This document shows, in pieces, positions 9,132 to 16,245 of a stretch of DNA of 32,740 nucleotides (within the stretch, counting starts at the first letter, position 1; every line of letters begins with the position of its first letter). The notes under the pieces are model-generated. The model worked only from the letters and a program-made list of their open reading frames with translations, was not told where the DNA came from and ran no database searches. The stretch lies in the NCBI GenBank assembly GCA_002790195.1, contig PFUR01000030.1:2607-35346 (forward strand). The letters are read 5' to 3'. The position numbers and the translations under genes were made by a program. This DNA is from Flavobacteriales bacterium CG_4_9_14_3_um_filter_40_17. GTDB lineage: Bacteria; Bacteroidota; Bacteroidia; Flavobacteriales; Flavobacteriaceae.

Positions 9132-10700
9132 TTACTTCGCGATATTTACCGAACGTGTTTCGCGGATAACCGTGACTTTCACCTGGCCCGGATAAGTCAT
9201 TTCTGTTTGAATTTTTTGAGAGATTTCAAACGACAACCCGGCAGCCATTTCATCGCTCACTTGGTCGCTTTCCACCATCACGCGTAGTTCTCTACCGGCT
9301 TGGATGGCATAGGCTTTGCTCACGCCTGTAAATCCGAAAGCAATTTGTTCGAGGTCTTTCAAACGTTGAATATACGAATCGAGTACTTGTCTTCTGGCAC
9401 CCGGTCTGGCTCCGGAGATGGCATCACATACCTGCACAATGGGGGCGTAGAGTGTTTTCATTTCAATCTCGTCGTGGTGGGCACCGATGGCATTGCAAAC
9501 TTCATCCTTTTCGCCATATTTCTCCGCCCATTGCATTCCTAATATGGCGTGTGGCAATTCGGTTTCGGTATCCGGCACTTTTCCTATATCATGCAACAAT
9601 CCGGCACGTTTGGCTATTTTTGGGTTCAGGCCGAGTTCGGCTGCCATCACACCACAGAGTTTGGCTACTTCGCGTGAATGTTGCAACAAGTTTTGTCCGT
9701 AGGAAGAACGGTATTTCATCCGACCGACAATTTTGATCAATTCGGGGTGTAGGCCATGAATACCCAAATCGACTACGGTGCGTTTGCCCACTTCAATAAT
9801 TTCTTGCTCGATTTGTTGAGTGGTTTTTTCTACCACTTCTTCGATTCTGGCGGGGTGGATGCGGCCATCGGTTACCAATTTATGCAAGGACAACCGGGCT
9901 ATTTCGCGGCGGACAGAGTCAAAACAAGAGAGGATAATAGCTTCCGGTGTATCGTCCACAATAATCTCGACTCCGGTTGCGGCTTCGATGGCACGAATAT
10001 TCCGGCCTTCCCGTCCGATGATTCGACCTTTTACATCATCGGATTCCAAATTGAATACGGAGACACAATTTTCGATGGCTTCTTCAGTCCCGATGCGTTG
10101 AATGGTGTTGATAATAACTTTTTTGGCATCTTGCTGAGCAGTTAGTTTTGCTTCTTCCATAGTCTGTTGTATGTATCCCATGGCTTCAGATTTAGCTTCT
10201 GATTTCAAGGATTCTACCAATTGTTTTTTGGCATCTTCGGCTGAAAGTTGTGAGATGACTTCCAACTGTTCTATTTGGCTTTTATGCAGTTTTTCAACTT
10301 CTTGCAGTCGTCTATTCAAGTATTCACTTTTCAGATCGCAATCTTTCATTTTGACTTCGATATCAGTACTGAGTTTTTTGTTTCGAGCCAATTCATTGGA
10401 GAGCTGCGACTCTTTGTCTCGAATTCTTTTTTCGGCTTCAGCCATTTTTCTTTCGCGGTCTAAGATGACCTTTTCGTGCTCTGATTTGAGTTCGATAAAT
10501 TTTTCTTTGGCTTGAAGTATTTTGTCTTTTTTTAGCGATTCGGCTTCGTTAGCAGCATCTTTCAGTATGTTTGCAGCTTCTTTTTTTGCGTTTTTAACCA
10601 ATTTTGAGGAATTGGTTTTTTCTAAAAATTTAGCTATAAAATAGCCTCCGGTGAGGCCTGAAAAAACACCGATAATAAGGTATAATATAGTAGAGTCCAT
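9132..10700 (-). CDS. rny: Ribonuclease Y
   Basis: This membrane-anchored endoribonuclease initiates mRNA decay. Its 522 residues show the full family architecture. There is one N-terminal membrane helix (residues 5-25) and a long charged coiled coil (about 30-195). A KH RNA-binding domain contains [10 protein letters not shown] (225-234). An HD phosphohydrolase domain follows, with His341, the His370-Asp371 pair in GLLHDIGK, and His408-His409. A C-terminal domain ends in [14 protein letters not shown]. The ATG lies only about 31 nt beyond the 6S RNA terminal stem and its U-run, with no clear promoter between. Expression may therefore depend on read-through from the zapA-6S unit or on a promoter inside the 6S region. 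Confidence 0.98.
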   Translation of the reverse strand: MDSTILYLIIGVFSGLTGGYFIAKFLEKTNSSKLVKNAKKEAANILKDAANEAESLKKDKILQAKEKFIELKSEHEKVILDRERKMAEAEKRIRDKESQLSNELARNKKLSTDIEVKMKDCDLKSEYLNRRLQEVEKLHKSQIEQLEVISQLSAEDAKKQLVESLKSEAKSEAMGYIQQTMEEAKLTAQQDAKKVIINTIQRIGTEEAIENCVSVFNLESDDVKGRIIGREGRNIRAIEAATGVEIIVDDTPEAIILSCFDSVRREIARLSLHKLVTDGRIHPARIEEVVEKTTQQIEQEIIEVGKRTVVDLGIHGLHPELIKIVGRMKYRSSYGQNLLQHSREVAKLCGVMAAELGLNPKIAKRAGLLHDIGKVPDTETELPHAILGMQWAEKYGEKDEVCNAIGAHHDEIEMKTLYAPIVQVCDAISGARPGARRQVLDSYIQRLKDLEQIAFGFTGVSKAYAIQAGRELRVMVESDQVSDEMAAGLSFEISQKIQTEMTYPGQVKVTVIRETRSVNIAK

Positions 10701-10731
10701 GTTGTTAGATTAAATTGATTATAAAAAAAAA

Positions 10732-10903
10732 GCCTACATTAGTGAGCTATTGTATAAACTCCTTAAGAACAGGTTTAGGGCTAACAGGCAGTTCAAGTAT
10801 CCGTAGTTCCGAACAATCGGAAACGGCACGCTTTTGCAACCTAAACTCACCCTTCCAAATTTTTTAATGTTGAGTTTATCAAATTCTGTTTACTAATGCA
10901 GGC
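10732..10903 (-). ncRNA. ssrS: 6S RNA (Bacteroidota/6S-Flavo type)
   Basis: 6S RNA mimics an open promoter, binds housekeeping RNA polymerase and serves as template for product RNAs. On the minus strand the 172-nt segment folds into one long irregular hairpin. A closing stem pairs 10892-10903 with 10732-10743 (12 pairs, one G-U). A second helix pairs 10872-10879 with 10754-10761 (8 pairs). After a large internal bubble come 10840-10846 with 10773-10779 (7 pairs), then an apical hairpin 817-826/801-812 (offset 10,000) with an ACAA-type loop. The closing stem is followed by nine U residues, giving an intrinsic terminator. The location between zapA and rny is decisive, since zapA adjacency is a known hallmark of 6S RNA. 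The fold was made by hand and not checked with a covariance model. Confidence 0.88.
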
Positions 10904-10930
10904 AGTAACTTTGTATTTTAATGAACGTTT

Positions 10931-11221
10931 TTAAACTTTTGTATCCAACAAATTTAACCAATTTTTTAATTTGATTTCAATTTGTTCGTTGAAAAAATCG
11001 CGATCAATACTTTTTTGTTCCAATGCGGAAGCAAATTGTAGCGCACACATGGCCAATACATCTTGCTTGTCTTTTACTTCGTAGTTCCCTTCAAACCGTT
11101 TGATCAGCTCATCTATGTTCTTGGCTGCCAGCCGCAAACCCTCCTCTTGCTCAGGCTTCACGGTTAGGGGATAAACCCTGTCTGCAACCGTCAATTTTAT
11201 TTTTAATGGCTCATCACTCAT
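10931..11221 (-). CDS. zapA: Cell division protein ZapA
   Basis: This small FtsZ-ring-associated protein bundles FtsZ filaments at midcell. The 96 residues have the family pattern. An N-terminal beta-rich globular part (KIKLTVADRVYPLTVKPEQE) is followed by a helical coiled-coil region (residues about 25-96) with the conserved AAKNIDELI and DVLAMCALQFA segments. The ATG overlaps the stop of the upstream coiled-coil gene by ATGA, so the two are translationally coupled. The 3' end carries a probable promoter for the downstream 6S RNA. Confidence 0.93.
   Translation of the reverse strand: MSDEPLKIKLTVADRVYPLTVKPEQEEGLRLAAKNIDELIKRFEGNYEVKDKQDVLAMCALQFASALEQKSIDRDFFNEQIEIKLKNWLNLLDTKV
10949..10980 (-). 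promoter_or_regulatory. Probable 6S RNA promoter inside the 3' end of zapA
   Basis: On the minus strand a TTG (10978-10980), 21 nt of spacer and an exact -7 box TAAATTTG (10949-10956) form a complete Bacteroidota-type promoter within zapA's last codons. Transcription would begin near 10942, about 39 nt before the closing stem of the 6S RNA. A precursor 6S RNA made independently of the zapA mRNA is the natural reading. Confidence 0.6.
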
Positions 11222-11508
11222 TTAGTCAATTGCTCAATACATTGATCAATTTGGCGAACTAAAGCATTTATCTTAATTTTTGTTTCGTGTTTAAACTTGT
11301 CGCTGCCGGATATCGTTGAGGCTATTTTTAGGGTTTCAATTGCAGCTTTTAATTCTACTATTTGATGTTGCTGATCCACCAATTTTTGTTGAGTTTGCCT
11401 CAATTGAACTTGCAATTCCTCTTTATCTCGTAGGTTCTGTTGATATCGGCTGACAAAAGATACAAACTTATCATCTACTGAATTAAGCAATTGCAATAAT
11501 TGACTCAT
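11218..11508 (-). CDS. Small coiled-coil protein, possible ZapB-like partner of ZapA
   Basis: This 96-residue hypothetical protein is almost entirely helical in character. Residues about 15-65 contain many Gln, Leu, Glu and Lys in a heptad-like pattern (DKEELQVQLRQTQQKLVDQQ). A lysine-rich C-terminal helix follows. There is no signal peptide or membrane segment. It is the first gene of a unit read into zapA with an ATGA overlap, so a division role such as a ZapB-like linker is plausible from position only. Its promoter at 11537-11567 has both elements. I do not recognise a named family. Confidence 0.75.
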   Translation of the reverse strand: MSQLLQLLNSVDDKFVSFVSRYQQNLRDKEELQVQLRQTQQKLVDQQHQIVELKAAIETLKIASTISGSDKFKHETKIKINALVRQIDQCIEQLTK

Positions 11509-11536
11509 AAAAATGAATACTTAACGAAATCGTTTT

Positions 11537-11567
11537 CAAATTTAACACACCTTGCGGTTAAAAACAA
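11537..11567 (-). promoter_or_regulatory. Promoter of the coiled-coil/zapA unit (TTG, 20 nt, TAAATTTG)
   Basis: The minus strand shows TTG (11565-11567), a 20-nt spacer and an exact TAAATTTG (11537-11544). This is the best complete Bacteroidota-type promoter in the window. The predicted start near 11530 leaves a leader of about 20 nt. Confidence 0.7.
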
Positions 11568-11740
11568 CTTTTTTCATTTTTGTTTTAAAATAATTCACAA
11601 GAGAGTATTAATAACCTACTTCAAACATTAATTAATAGGGGCTTTACACTGCTGAATAATAAGATTAAAACCAAATGAGATCTCATAGAAAATATTTTTC
11701 AAACATGACTTTTATCAGTTTTTAAAAGTTTTTTTGCTAA

Positions 11741-11748
11741 TAATTTTG
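11741..11748 (+). promoter_or_regulatory. -7 promoter box of the ompW-like gene
   Basis: TAATTTTG is an exact TAnnTTTG match 20 nt upstream of the ATG at 11769. The -33 position is a T-rich run without a clear TTG. Confidence 0.55.
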
Positions 11749-11768
11749 CTTAAAACTAAAACAACTTT

Positions 11769-12404
11769 ATGAAAAAACAGATTATTTCACTCGGATTGTT
11801 AGCACTTTTATCCAATTTTATTTTTGCCCAAGAAACGGTTGCCGACAAAAAAGATGATTTCAAAAGATGGCAAATCCGATTGAGAACCTTGGCAATTATC
11901 CCCAACGAAGGTGATGACCTTCCGGGTGCTCAAGTCGAAATCGATGAGGCTTATGTACCGGAAGTTGATTTCACCTATTTTTTCACCAAACATTGGGCGG
12001 CCGAGTTGATTTTGGCTACTGCAAACCATGATGTTGATTTAAAAGGAGGCCCAAGCCTCGGTGATGTTTGGTTGCTTCCTCCAACTTTAAATCTTCAATA
12101 TCATTTTTACGCAGGAGATTTGAAACCTTATTTAGGCGCTGGAGTGAATTATACCATTTTTTATAATGAAGACAAAGGAGATGTTCTTGACATGAATTAT
12201 GATGACAGCTTTGGTGTGTCGTTTCAGGGGGGTATTGATTATTTCTTAAATGACAAATGGTTTGTCAATTTAGATTTCAAGTACCTCATACTTTCAACAG
12301 ATGTGGAAGCCACTTTGGCTACTGAACCCGGATTTATCCGAGTTCCTGTTGATGTAGATATCGACCCGCTGATTATTGGTTTAGGTGTAGGCTTTAGGTT
12401 TTAA
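11769..12404 (+). CDS. OmpW family outer-membrane beta-barrel protein
   Basis: This is a small eight-strand outer-membrane barrel of the OmpW family, proposed elsewhere to admit small hydrophobic compounds. A Sec signal peptide (residues 1-21, ending FIFAQ) is followed by the family's strand pattern. The motif FFTKHWAAELILATANHDV and the very typical VWLLPPTLNLQYHF are present, and the C-terminus is aromatic (GVGFRF, terminal Phe), as barrel assembly requires. At 211 residues it is a normal length. It stands alone between two divergent or convergent minus-strand units and ends at a strong terminator. Confidence 0.93.
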   Translation: MKKQIISLGLLALLSNFIFAQETVADKKDDFKRWQIRLRTLAIIPNEGDDLPGAQVEIDEAYVPEVDFTYFFTKHWAAELILATANHDVDLKGGPSLGDVWLLPPTLNLQYHFYAGDLKPYLGAGVNYTIFYNEDKGDVLDMNYDDSFGVSFQGGIDYFLNDKWFVNLDFKYLILSTDVEATLATEPGFIRVPVDVDIDPLIIGLGVGFRF

Positions 12405-12432
12405 GCACATAGTTTTTTGGTTAGTTGAAAGG

Positions 12433-12468
12433 CTGTCCGTGGCGAAAGGCACGGGCAGTTTTGTTTTT
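12433..12468 (+). terminator. Rho-independent terminator after the ompW-like gene
   Basis: A 9-bp stem pairs CTGTCCGTG (12433-12441) with CACGGGCAG (12450-12458) around an 8-nt loop, followed by TTTTGTTTTT. It reaches the last base of the convergent ddl gene, so the 3' ends nearly touch. Confidence 0.85.
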
Positions 12469-13453
12469 AACCTTTTGAACTCAATACTTCCCGTATGGCA
12501 TTGTCAAAAAGTTCTTTCAAGCTGATGCCTGCCTTTTCGGCTTGTTGTGGCAACAACGACTGCTCGGTTAGCCCCGGCACGGTGTTTACTTCCAACAGAT
12601 GAGGTTCGCCATTCACAAAAATATATTCGGAGCGCGAAAAACCCTTCATCTGAAGCACTTGATAAACTTTTTTGGCAACAGCCGAAACTTTCTGTGCCCA
12701 ATCATCCGGAATGTCCGCCGGTGTAACCTCGTTGGATTGTCCTAAATATTTGGCTTCATAATCAAAGAATTCGTTTTCGGTGATGATCTCTGTGATAGGC
12801 AAGACAACGGTTTCGCCCTTGTAATTGATGACACCTACCGAAACTTCCCGGCCGGCCAAAAAAGACTCGATTAGAATCCCGGTATCTACTTGCAATGCAT
12901 CGGAGATAGCCGGAATCAACTCTTCCAACGACTTGACTTTATAAACCCCGAAACTACTGCCGGAACGGTTGGCCTTCACAAAGCATGGTAAACCGACTTT
13001 GGAAACGATGGCACTGGTGTCTATCGTATCACCTTTGTTGAGGTAATAAGATTCGGCAGTTTTGATGCCGTAAGCTTTTAGTACGGAAAGCAAATCTCGT
13101 TTATTGTAGGTGAGTGCAGCCTGATAAAAATCGCAGGAGGTCTGCGGAATTTGCAACAACCTAAAGTAAGCCTGTAGCAAACCGTCTTCACCGGGACTGC
13201 CGTGGATAGCGTTGAAAACAACATCAAATCTGATTTTTTGGCTGTTTATTTCGATGGAAAAATCGTGCCGGTTGACAAGGTGTTTATAGCCATTTGCATC
13301 GATGCAATACCAATTTTCTTTATCAATATCAATCCCGTAAACTTCATATTTATTGGAATCTAAATGTTTCAAAACTACATTTCCACTTTTGAGGGAAATT
13401 TCCCGTTCTGGGGAAAATCCGCCCATGACAACGGCAACATTTAATTTATTCAT
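12467..13453 (-). CDS. ddl: D-alanine--D-alanine ligase
   Basis: This ATP-grasp enzyme makes the D-Ala-D-Ala dipeptide for peptidoglycan precursors in the cytoplasm. Visible motifs are the N-terminal GGFSPEREISLKSG, the HGSPGEDG loop, the ATP-binding KANRSGSSFGV, the omega-loop EFFDYEAKY and the metal-binding C-terminal LEVNTVPGLTEQS. The Tyr in the omega-loop is the variant associated with D-Ala specificity rather than D-lactate. At 328 residues it is typical. It follows a membrane-anchored unknown gene by 24 nt and is probably transcribed with it. Confidence 0.97.
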   Translation of the reverse strand: MNKLNVAVVMGGFSPEREISLKSGNVVLKHLDSNKYEVYGIDIDKENWYCIDANGYKHLVNRHDFSIEINSQKIRFDVVFNAIHGSPGEDGLLQAYFRLLQIPQTSCDFYQAALTYNKRDLLSVLKAYGIKTAESYYLNKGDTIDTSAIVSKVGLPCFVKANRSGSSFGVYKVKSLEELIPAISDALQVDTGILIESFLAGREVSVGVINYKGETVVLPITEIITENEFFDYEAKYLGQSNEVTPADIPDDWAQKVSAVAKKVYQVLQMKGFSRSEYIFVNGEPHLLEVNTVPGLTEQSLLPQQAEKAGISLKELFDNAIREVLSSKG

Positions 13454-13477
13454 TGCAATCGATTAAAATTAAAAAAT

Positions 13478-13999
13478 TCATGCCAAAATGGTTTTAACTT
13501 CCTCTTTCAAATAGCGCAAAGCTACATAAGAAGGCGGTTCGGTCTTGGAAAGTTCAGACAATATTTTCTCCCGAAGGTCTTGCTTTTGATCTCCTTGTCC
13601 ATTTAGTGCCGTCCTGATTTGACTAATCGTGGTGTTTTTGGCTGTCTTGATTAGATTCCAAGATGCATCGCTCAAATAGATTTGCTGCGCAAGGTTGTGT
13701 TCAAATTCTTGTTCGATACTTGAAATCAGCAATTGAAGATAGTTTTCTGAATCGTTAGATTGAGGAACAATTCGCATCAAAAGGCGATGTGGAACGATTC
13801 TTTCCAAAAAAAGTGCCATGCGTTCATAAGCCTGAAGCCGAATGGGAAGCGATTCTTTTTTTCGTCTGTAAAGTTGCAGGTAGAAACGCTTTTTGTCTTC
13901 ACTTTTAAAATAGGCATAAAAAAAATAATAGGCTAATGCACCCATCAAAAGCGCAGGAAAAATAGACAAGAGTATATTTTCCAATGATATTGAATTCAT
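13478..13999 (-). CDS. Membrane-anchored hypothetical protein upstream of ddl
   Basis: This is a 173-residue protein without a recognised family. One N-terminal membrane helix (residues about 8-30, LLSIFPALLMGALAYYFFYAYF) is followed by a basic patch and a helical cytoplasmic domain. That domain has a conserved-looking block LQAYERMALFLERIVPHRLL and a long amphipathic C-terminal half. The topology predicts a short periplasmic N-terminus and a cytosolic body. It is the first gene of a likely two-gene unit with ddl and has an exact -7 box 26 nt upstream. A link to envelope synthesis is suggested only by this neighbour. Confidence 0.85.
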   Translation of the reverse strand: MNSISLENILLSIFPALLMGALAYYFFYAYFKSEDKKRFYLQLYRRKKESLPIRLQAYERMALFLERIVPHRLLMRIVPQSNDSENYLQLLISSIEQEFEHNLAQQIYLSDASWNLIKTAKNTTISQIRTALNGQGDQKQDLREKILSELSKTEPPSYVALRYLKEEVKTILA

Positions 14000-14024
14000 A
14001 AAAAAGTATGTTTTTCAGTCAACC

Positions 14025-14032
14025 CAAAGATA
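14025..14032 (-). promoter_or_regulatory. -7 promoter box of the unknown-ddl unit
   Basis: The minus strand reads TATCTTTG, an exact TAnnTTTG match, predicting a start near 14018 and a leader of about 18 nt. No -33 TTG is seen. A near-consensus box for the divergent biotin-carrier gene (TAAATTTA, plus strand, 14097-14104) lies 65 nt away. Confidence 0.5.
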
Positions 14033-14123
14033 CACTTGATTTTGTTAAATTAATTGATATATGTAAAATTCTCCTTTCAAAACAACAACTATTGTGTAAA
14101 TTTACCTCAACAAAACGGTTGCT

Positions 14124-14609
14124 ATGCACAAAAATTTTAAAGTTAGGGTAAATGATGAAATTGATTTTATCACTCATTCAACTGAAATTGAAACGCTTGA
14201 TTTATCCAAACTTCGTGACAATATTTATCATTTGATTCATCAAAATAAAAACTACCAAATAGAAGTCACACAACAAGATTTTTTAAACAAGCGGTATGAA
14301 ATCAAGTTGAACGGCAAAAAGTTTTCGCTTCAGATAAAAGGCGAACTCGAGAGGCAAATTGAAGAAATGGGGCTTTCGAAAATACAAGACTCAAAAGCAG
14401 GTCATGTCAAAGCGCCGATGCCGGGGCAAATCACGTCGGTTTTTGTCGAAGTTGGACAAACGGTTAAAACCGGAGAAATCCTTTTGATACTGGAGGCTAT
14501 GAAAATGGAAAACGCCATCACCGCAGCAGGTGAAGGTGTGGTGAAATTTGTCAAAATTAAAAAAGGAGACACAGTCAATAAAAATCAACTGATGATTGAA
14601 ATAAAATAG
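14124..14609 (+). CDS. Biotin carboxyl carrier protein of an acyl-CoA carboxylase
   Basis: It carries the biotin arm between the carboxylase and carboxyltransferase sites. The C-terminal biotinyl domain (about residues 92-161) has the strand pattern KAPMPGQITSVFVEVGQTV and the biotinylation motif EAMKM with the acceptor lysine at Lys127. The N-terminal 90 residues form a linker/BT-like domain typical of the free-standing carrier of propionyl-CoA carboxylases rather than of the fatty-acid AccB. The 161 residues start at an ATG 20 nt downstream of a near-consensus -7 box. It is the first gene of the carboxylase cluster, although 163 nt separate it from the next gene. Confidence 0.93.
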   Translation: MHKNFKVRVNDEIDFITHSTEIETLDLSKLRDNIYHLIHQNKNYQIEVTQQDFLNKRYEIKLNGKKFSLQIKGELERQIEEMGLSKIQDSKAGHVKAPMPGQITSVFVEVGQTVKTGEILLILEAMKMENAITAAGEGVVKFVKIKKGDTVNKNQLMIEIK

Positions 14610-14707
14610 TGTAATTTATTGTAAATAAGTAAATTATATTTTTTAAATATAAACACTGGCTTAGACAACCAGAGGCCGGCAACCAAAACCGTATTAAATA
14701 AGAACTT

Positions 14708-14728
14708 CACAGGTTTTTAAAACTTGTG
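14708..14728. repeat. Small palindrome between the carrier and carboxylase genes
   Basis: CACAGG (14708-14713) and CTTGTG (14723-14728) pair through six base pairs, one of them G-U, extended by T/A pairs around a short TTTTTAAAA core. No U-run follows, so it is not a standard terminator. It resembles the CACAGG-TTTTTAAAA-CCTGTG palindromes I recall as scattered in Bacteroidota intergenic DNA, in decayed form. It may also modulate carrier-to-carboxylase stoichiometry. Confidence 0.35.
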
Positions 14729-14772
14729 CGATCTAGTTTCATTGAAAAGATAAATTATACAGTAAATAAAAC

Positions 14773-16215
14773 ATGAAAAAAATACTGATTGCCAATCGTG
14801 GGGAAATTGCTATTCGTGTGATGCAGACAGCCAAAAAAATGGGTATTAAAACCGTTGCTGTTTATTCCACCGCCGACCGGAATTCCCCCCATGTGCGTTT
14901 TGCTGATGAAGCGGTTTGCATCGGTGAACCCGCTTCTTCACTTTCGTATTTATCTATCCCTAAGATTATCGAAGCAGCCAACATAACCGGAGCCAATGCC
15001 ATACATCCGGGTTATGGTTTTTTGAGTGAAAATGCAAATTTTGCCAAAGCAGTTGAAGAAAATAAGCTCATTTTTGTTGGGCCGAAAGCAGAAACCATCA
15101 AGATGATGGGCGATAAATTAGCGGCAAAAGCAGCTGTCAGTCATTACAATATCCCCATGGTTCCCGGGACAGACGGAGCAGTTAAAGATGTCAGAGTAGC
15201 CAAGCAAAGGGCGGTCGAAATAGGTTATCCGGTACTTATCAAAGCAGCAGCAGGAGGCGGAGGAAAGGGAATGCGGATAGTCGAGCGTGAATCAGATTTC
15301 GAATTGCAAATGGAACGGGCGGTCAGTGAAGCTACAACGGCTTTTGGTGACGGTGCTGTTTTTGTTGAAAAATATGTGGCTTCACCCAGGCATATCGAAA
15401 TACAAATTTTAGCCGATAGCCATGGAAATGTTTTACACTTGTTCGAGCGGGAATGCAGCATACAGCGCCGGCATCAAAAAGTTATTGAAGAAGCTCCTTC
15501 GGTTGTTTTGACACCCGAATTGCGAAGTCAAATGGGAGAAGCTGCCGTCAAAGTTGCTCGTTCTTGCAATTATTTGGGAGCCGGAACGGTCGAATTCCTT
15601 TTGGACGCTGAAAAGAATTTTTATTTTCTCGAGATGAATACGCGTTTGCAGGTAGAACACCCGGTTACGGAATTCATTACCGGCCTCGATTTGGTCGAAC
15701 AGCAGATTCGAATTGCTCGTGATGAAGCTTTGACTTTTTCGCAAGCCGACCTGAAAATCAGCGGACATGCGATTGAGCTCCGCATATATGCTGAAAATCC
15801 ATTGAATAATTTTCTGCCCAGTATTGGAAATTTACAGCGGTATCAGCCCCCAAAAGGCCTAAATATACGCGTTGATGATGGTTTTGAACAAGGCATGGAT
15901 GTGCCAATTTATTATGATCCGATGTTGTCTAAATTAATAACCTACGGAAGTACGCGTGCAGAAGCAATCCGGTTGATGATTTCAGCAATCGAAAGTTTTG
16001 AGGTCGAAGGTGTTTCAACTACGCTACCTTTTGGAAAATTTGTTTGTAATCACGACGCTTTTATATCCGGAAATTTTGATACAAATTTTGTTGAAAAATA
16101 TTACAAACCCGAATTGTTGAAAAAATCGGAAAACGAGGAAGCAAAATTAGCCGCTTTGGTTGGATTAAAAATTTATCTCGACGATCAAAAAATACTTAGC
16201 GTTCCGGCTCTTTAA
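14773..16215 (+). CDS. Biotin carboxylase subunit of an acyl-CoA carboxylase
   Basis: This ATP-grasp enzyme carboxylates the biotin on the carrier protein using bicarbonate and ATP. Motifs include KILIANRGEIAIR at the N-terminus, AIHPGYGFLSENA, the ATP-binding glycine loop KAAAGGGGKGM (157-167), the ECSIQRRHQK block, and EMNTRLQVEHPVTE (287-300) with metal ligands and the catalytic Arg. The 480 residues exceed the roughly 450 of AccC by a C-terminal tail after the BC-C domain. No biotinyl domain is fused, so the separate carrier at 14124-14609 is its partner. It lies 30 nt before the carboxyltransferase gene. Confidence 0.96.
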   Translation: MKKILIANRGEIAIRVMQTAKKMGIKTVAVYSTADRNSPHVRFADEAVCIGEPASSLSYLSIPKIIEAANITGANAIHPGYGFLSENANFAKAVEENKLIFVGPKAETIKMMGDKLAAKAAVSHYNIPMVPGTDGAVKDVRVAKQRAVEIGYPVLIKAAAGGGGKGMRIVERESDFELQMERAVSEATTAFGDGAVFVEKYVASPRHIEIQILADSHGNVLHLFERECSIQRRHQKVIEEAPSVVLTPELRSQMGEAAVKVARSCNYLGAGTVEFLLDAEKNFYFLEMNTRLQVEHPVTEFITGLDLVEQQIRIARDEALTFSQADLKISGHAIELRIYAENPLNNFLPSIGNLQRYQPPKGLNIRVDDGFEQGMDVPIYYDPMLSKLITYGSTRAEAIRLMISAIESFEVEGVSTTLPFGKFVCNHDAFISGNFDTNFVEKYYKPELLKKSENEEAKLAALVGLKIYLDDQKILSVPAL

Positions 16216-16245
16216 CTATGGAATTTCCTTAAACTCATTTCAAAA

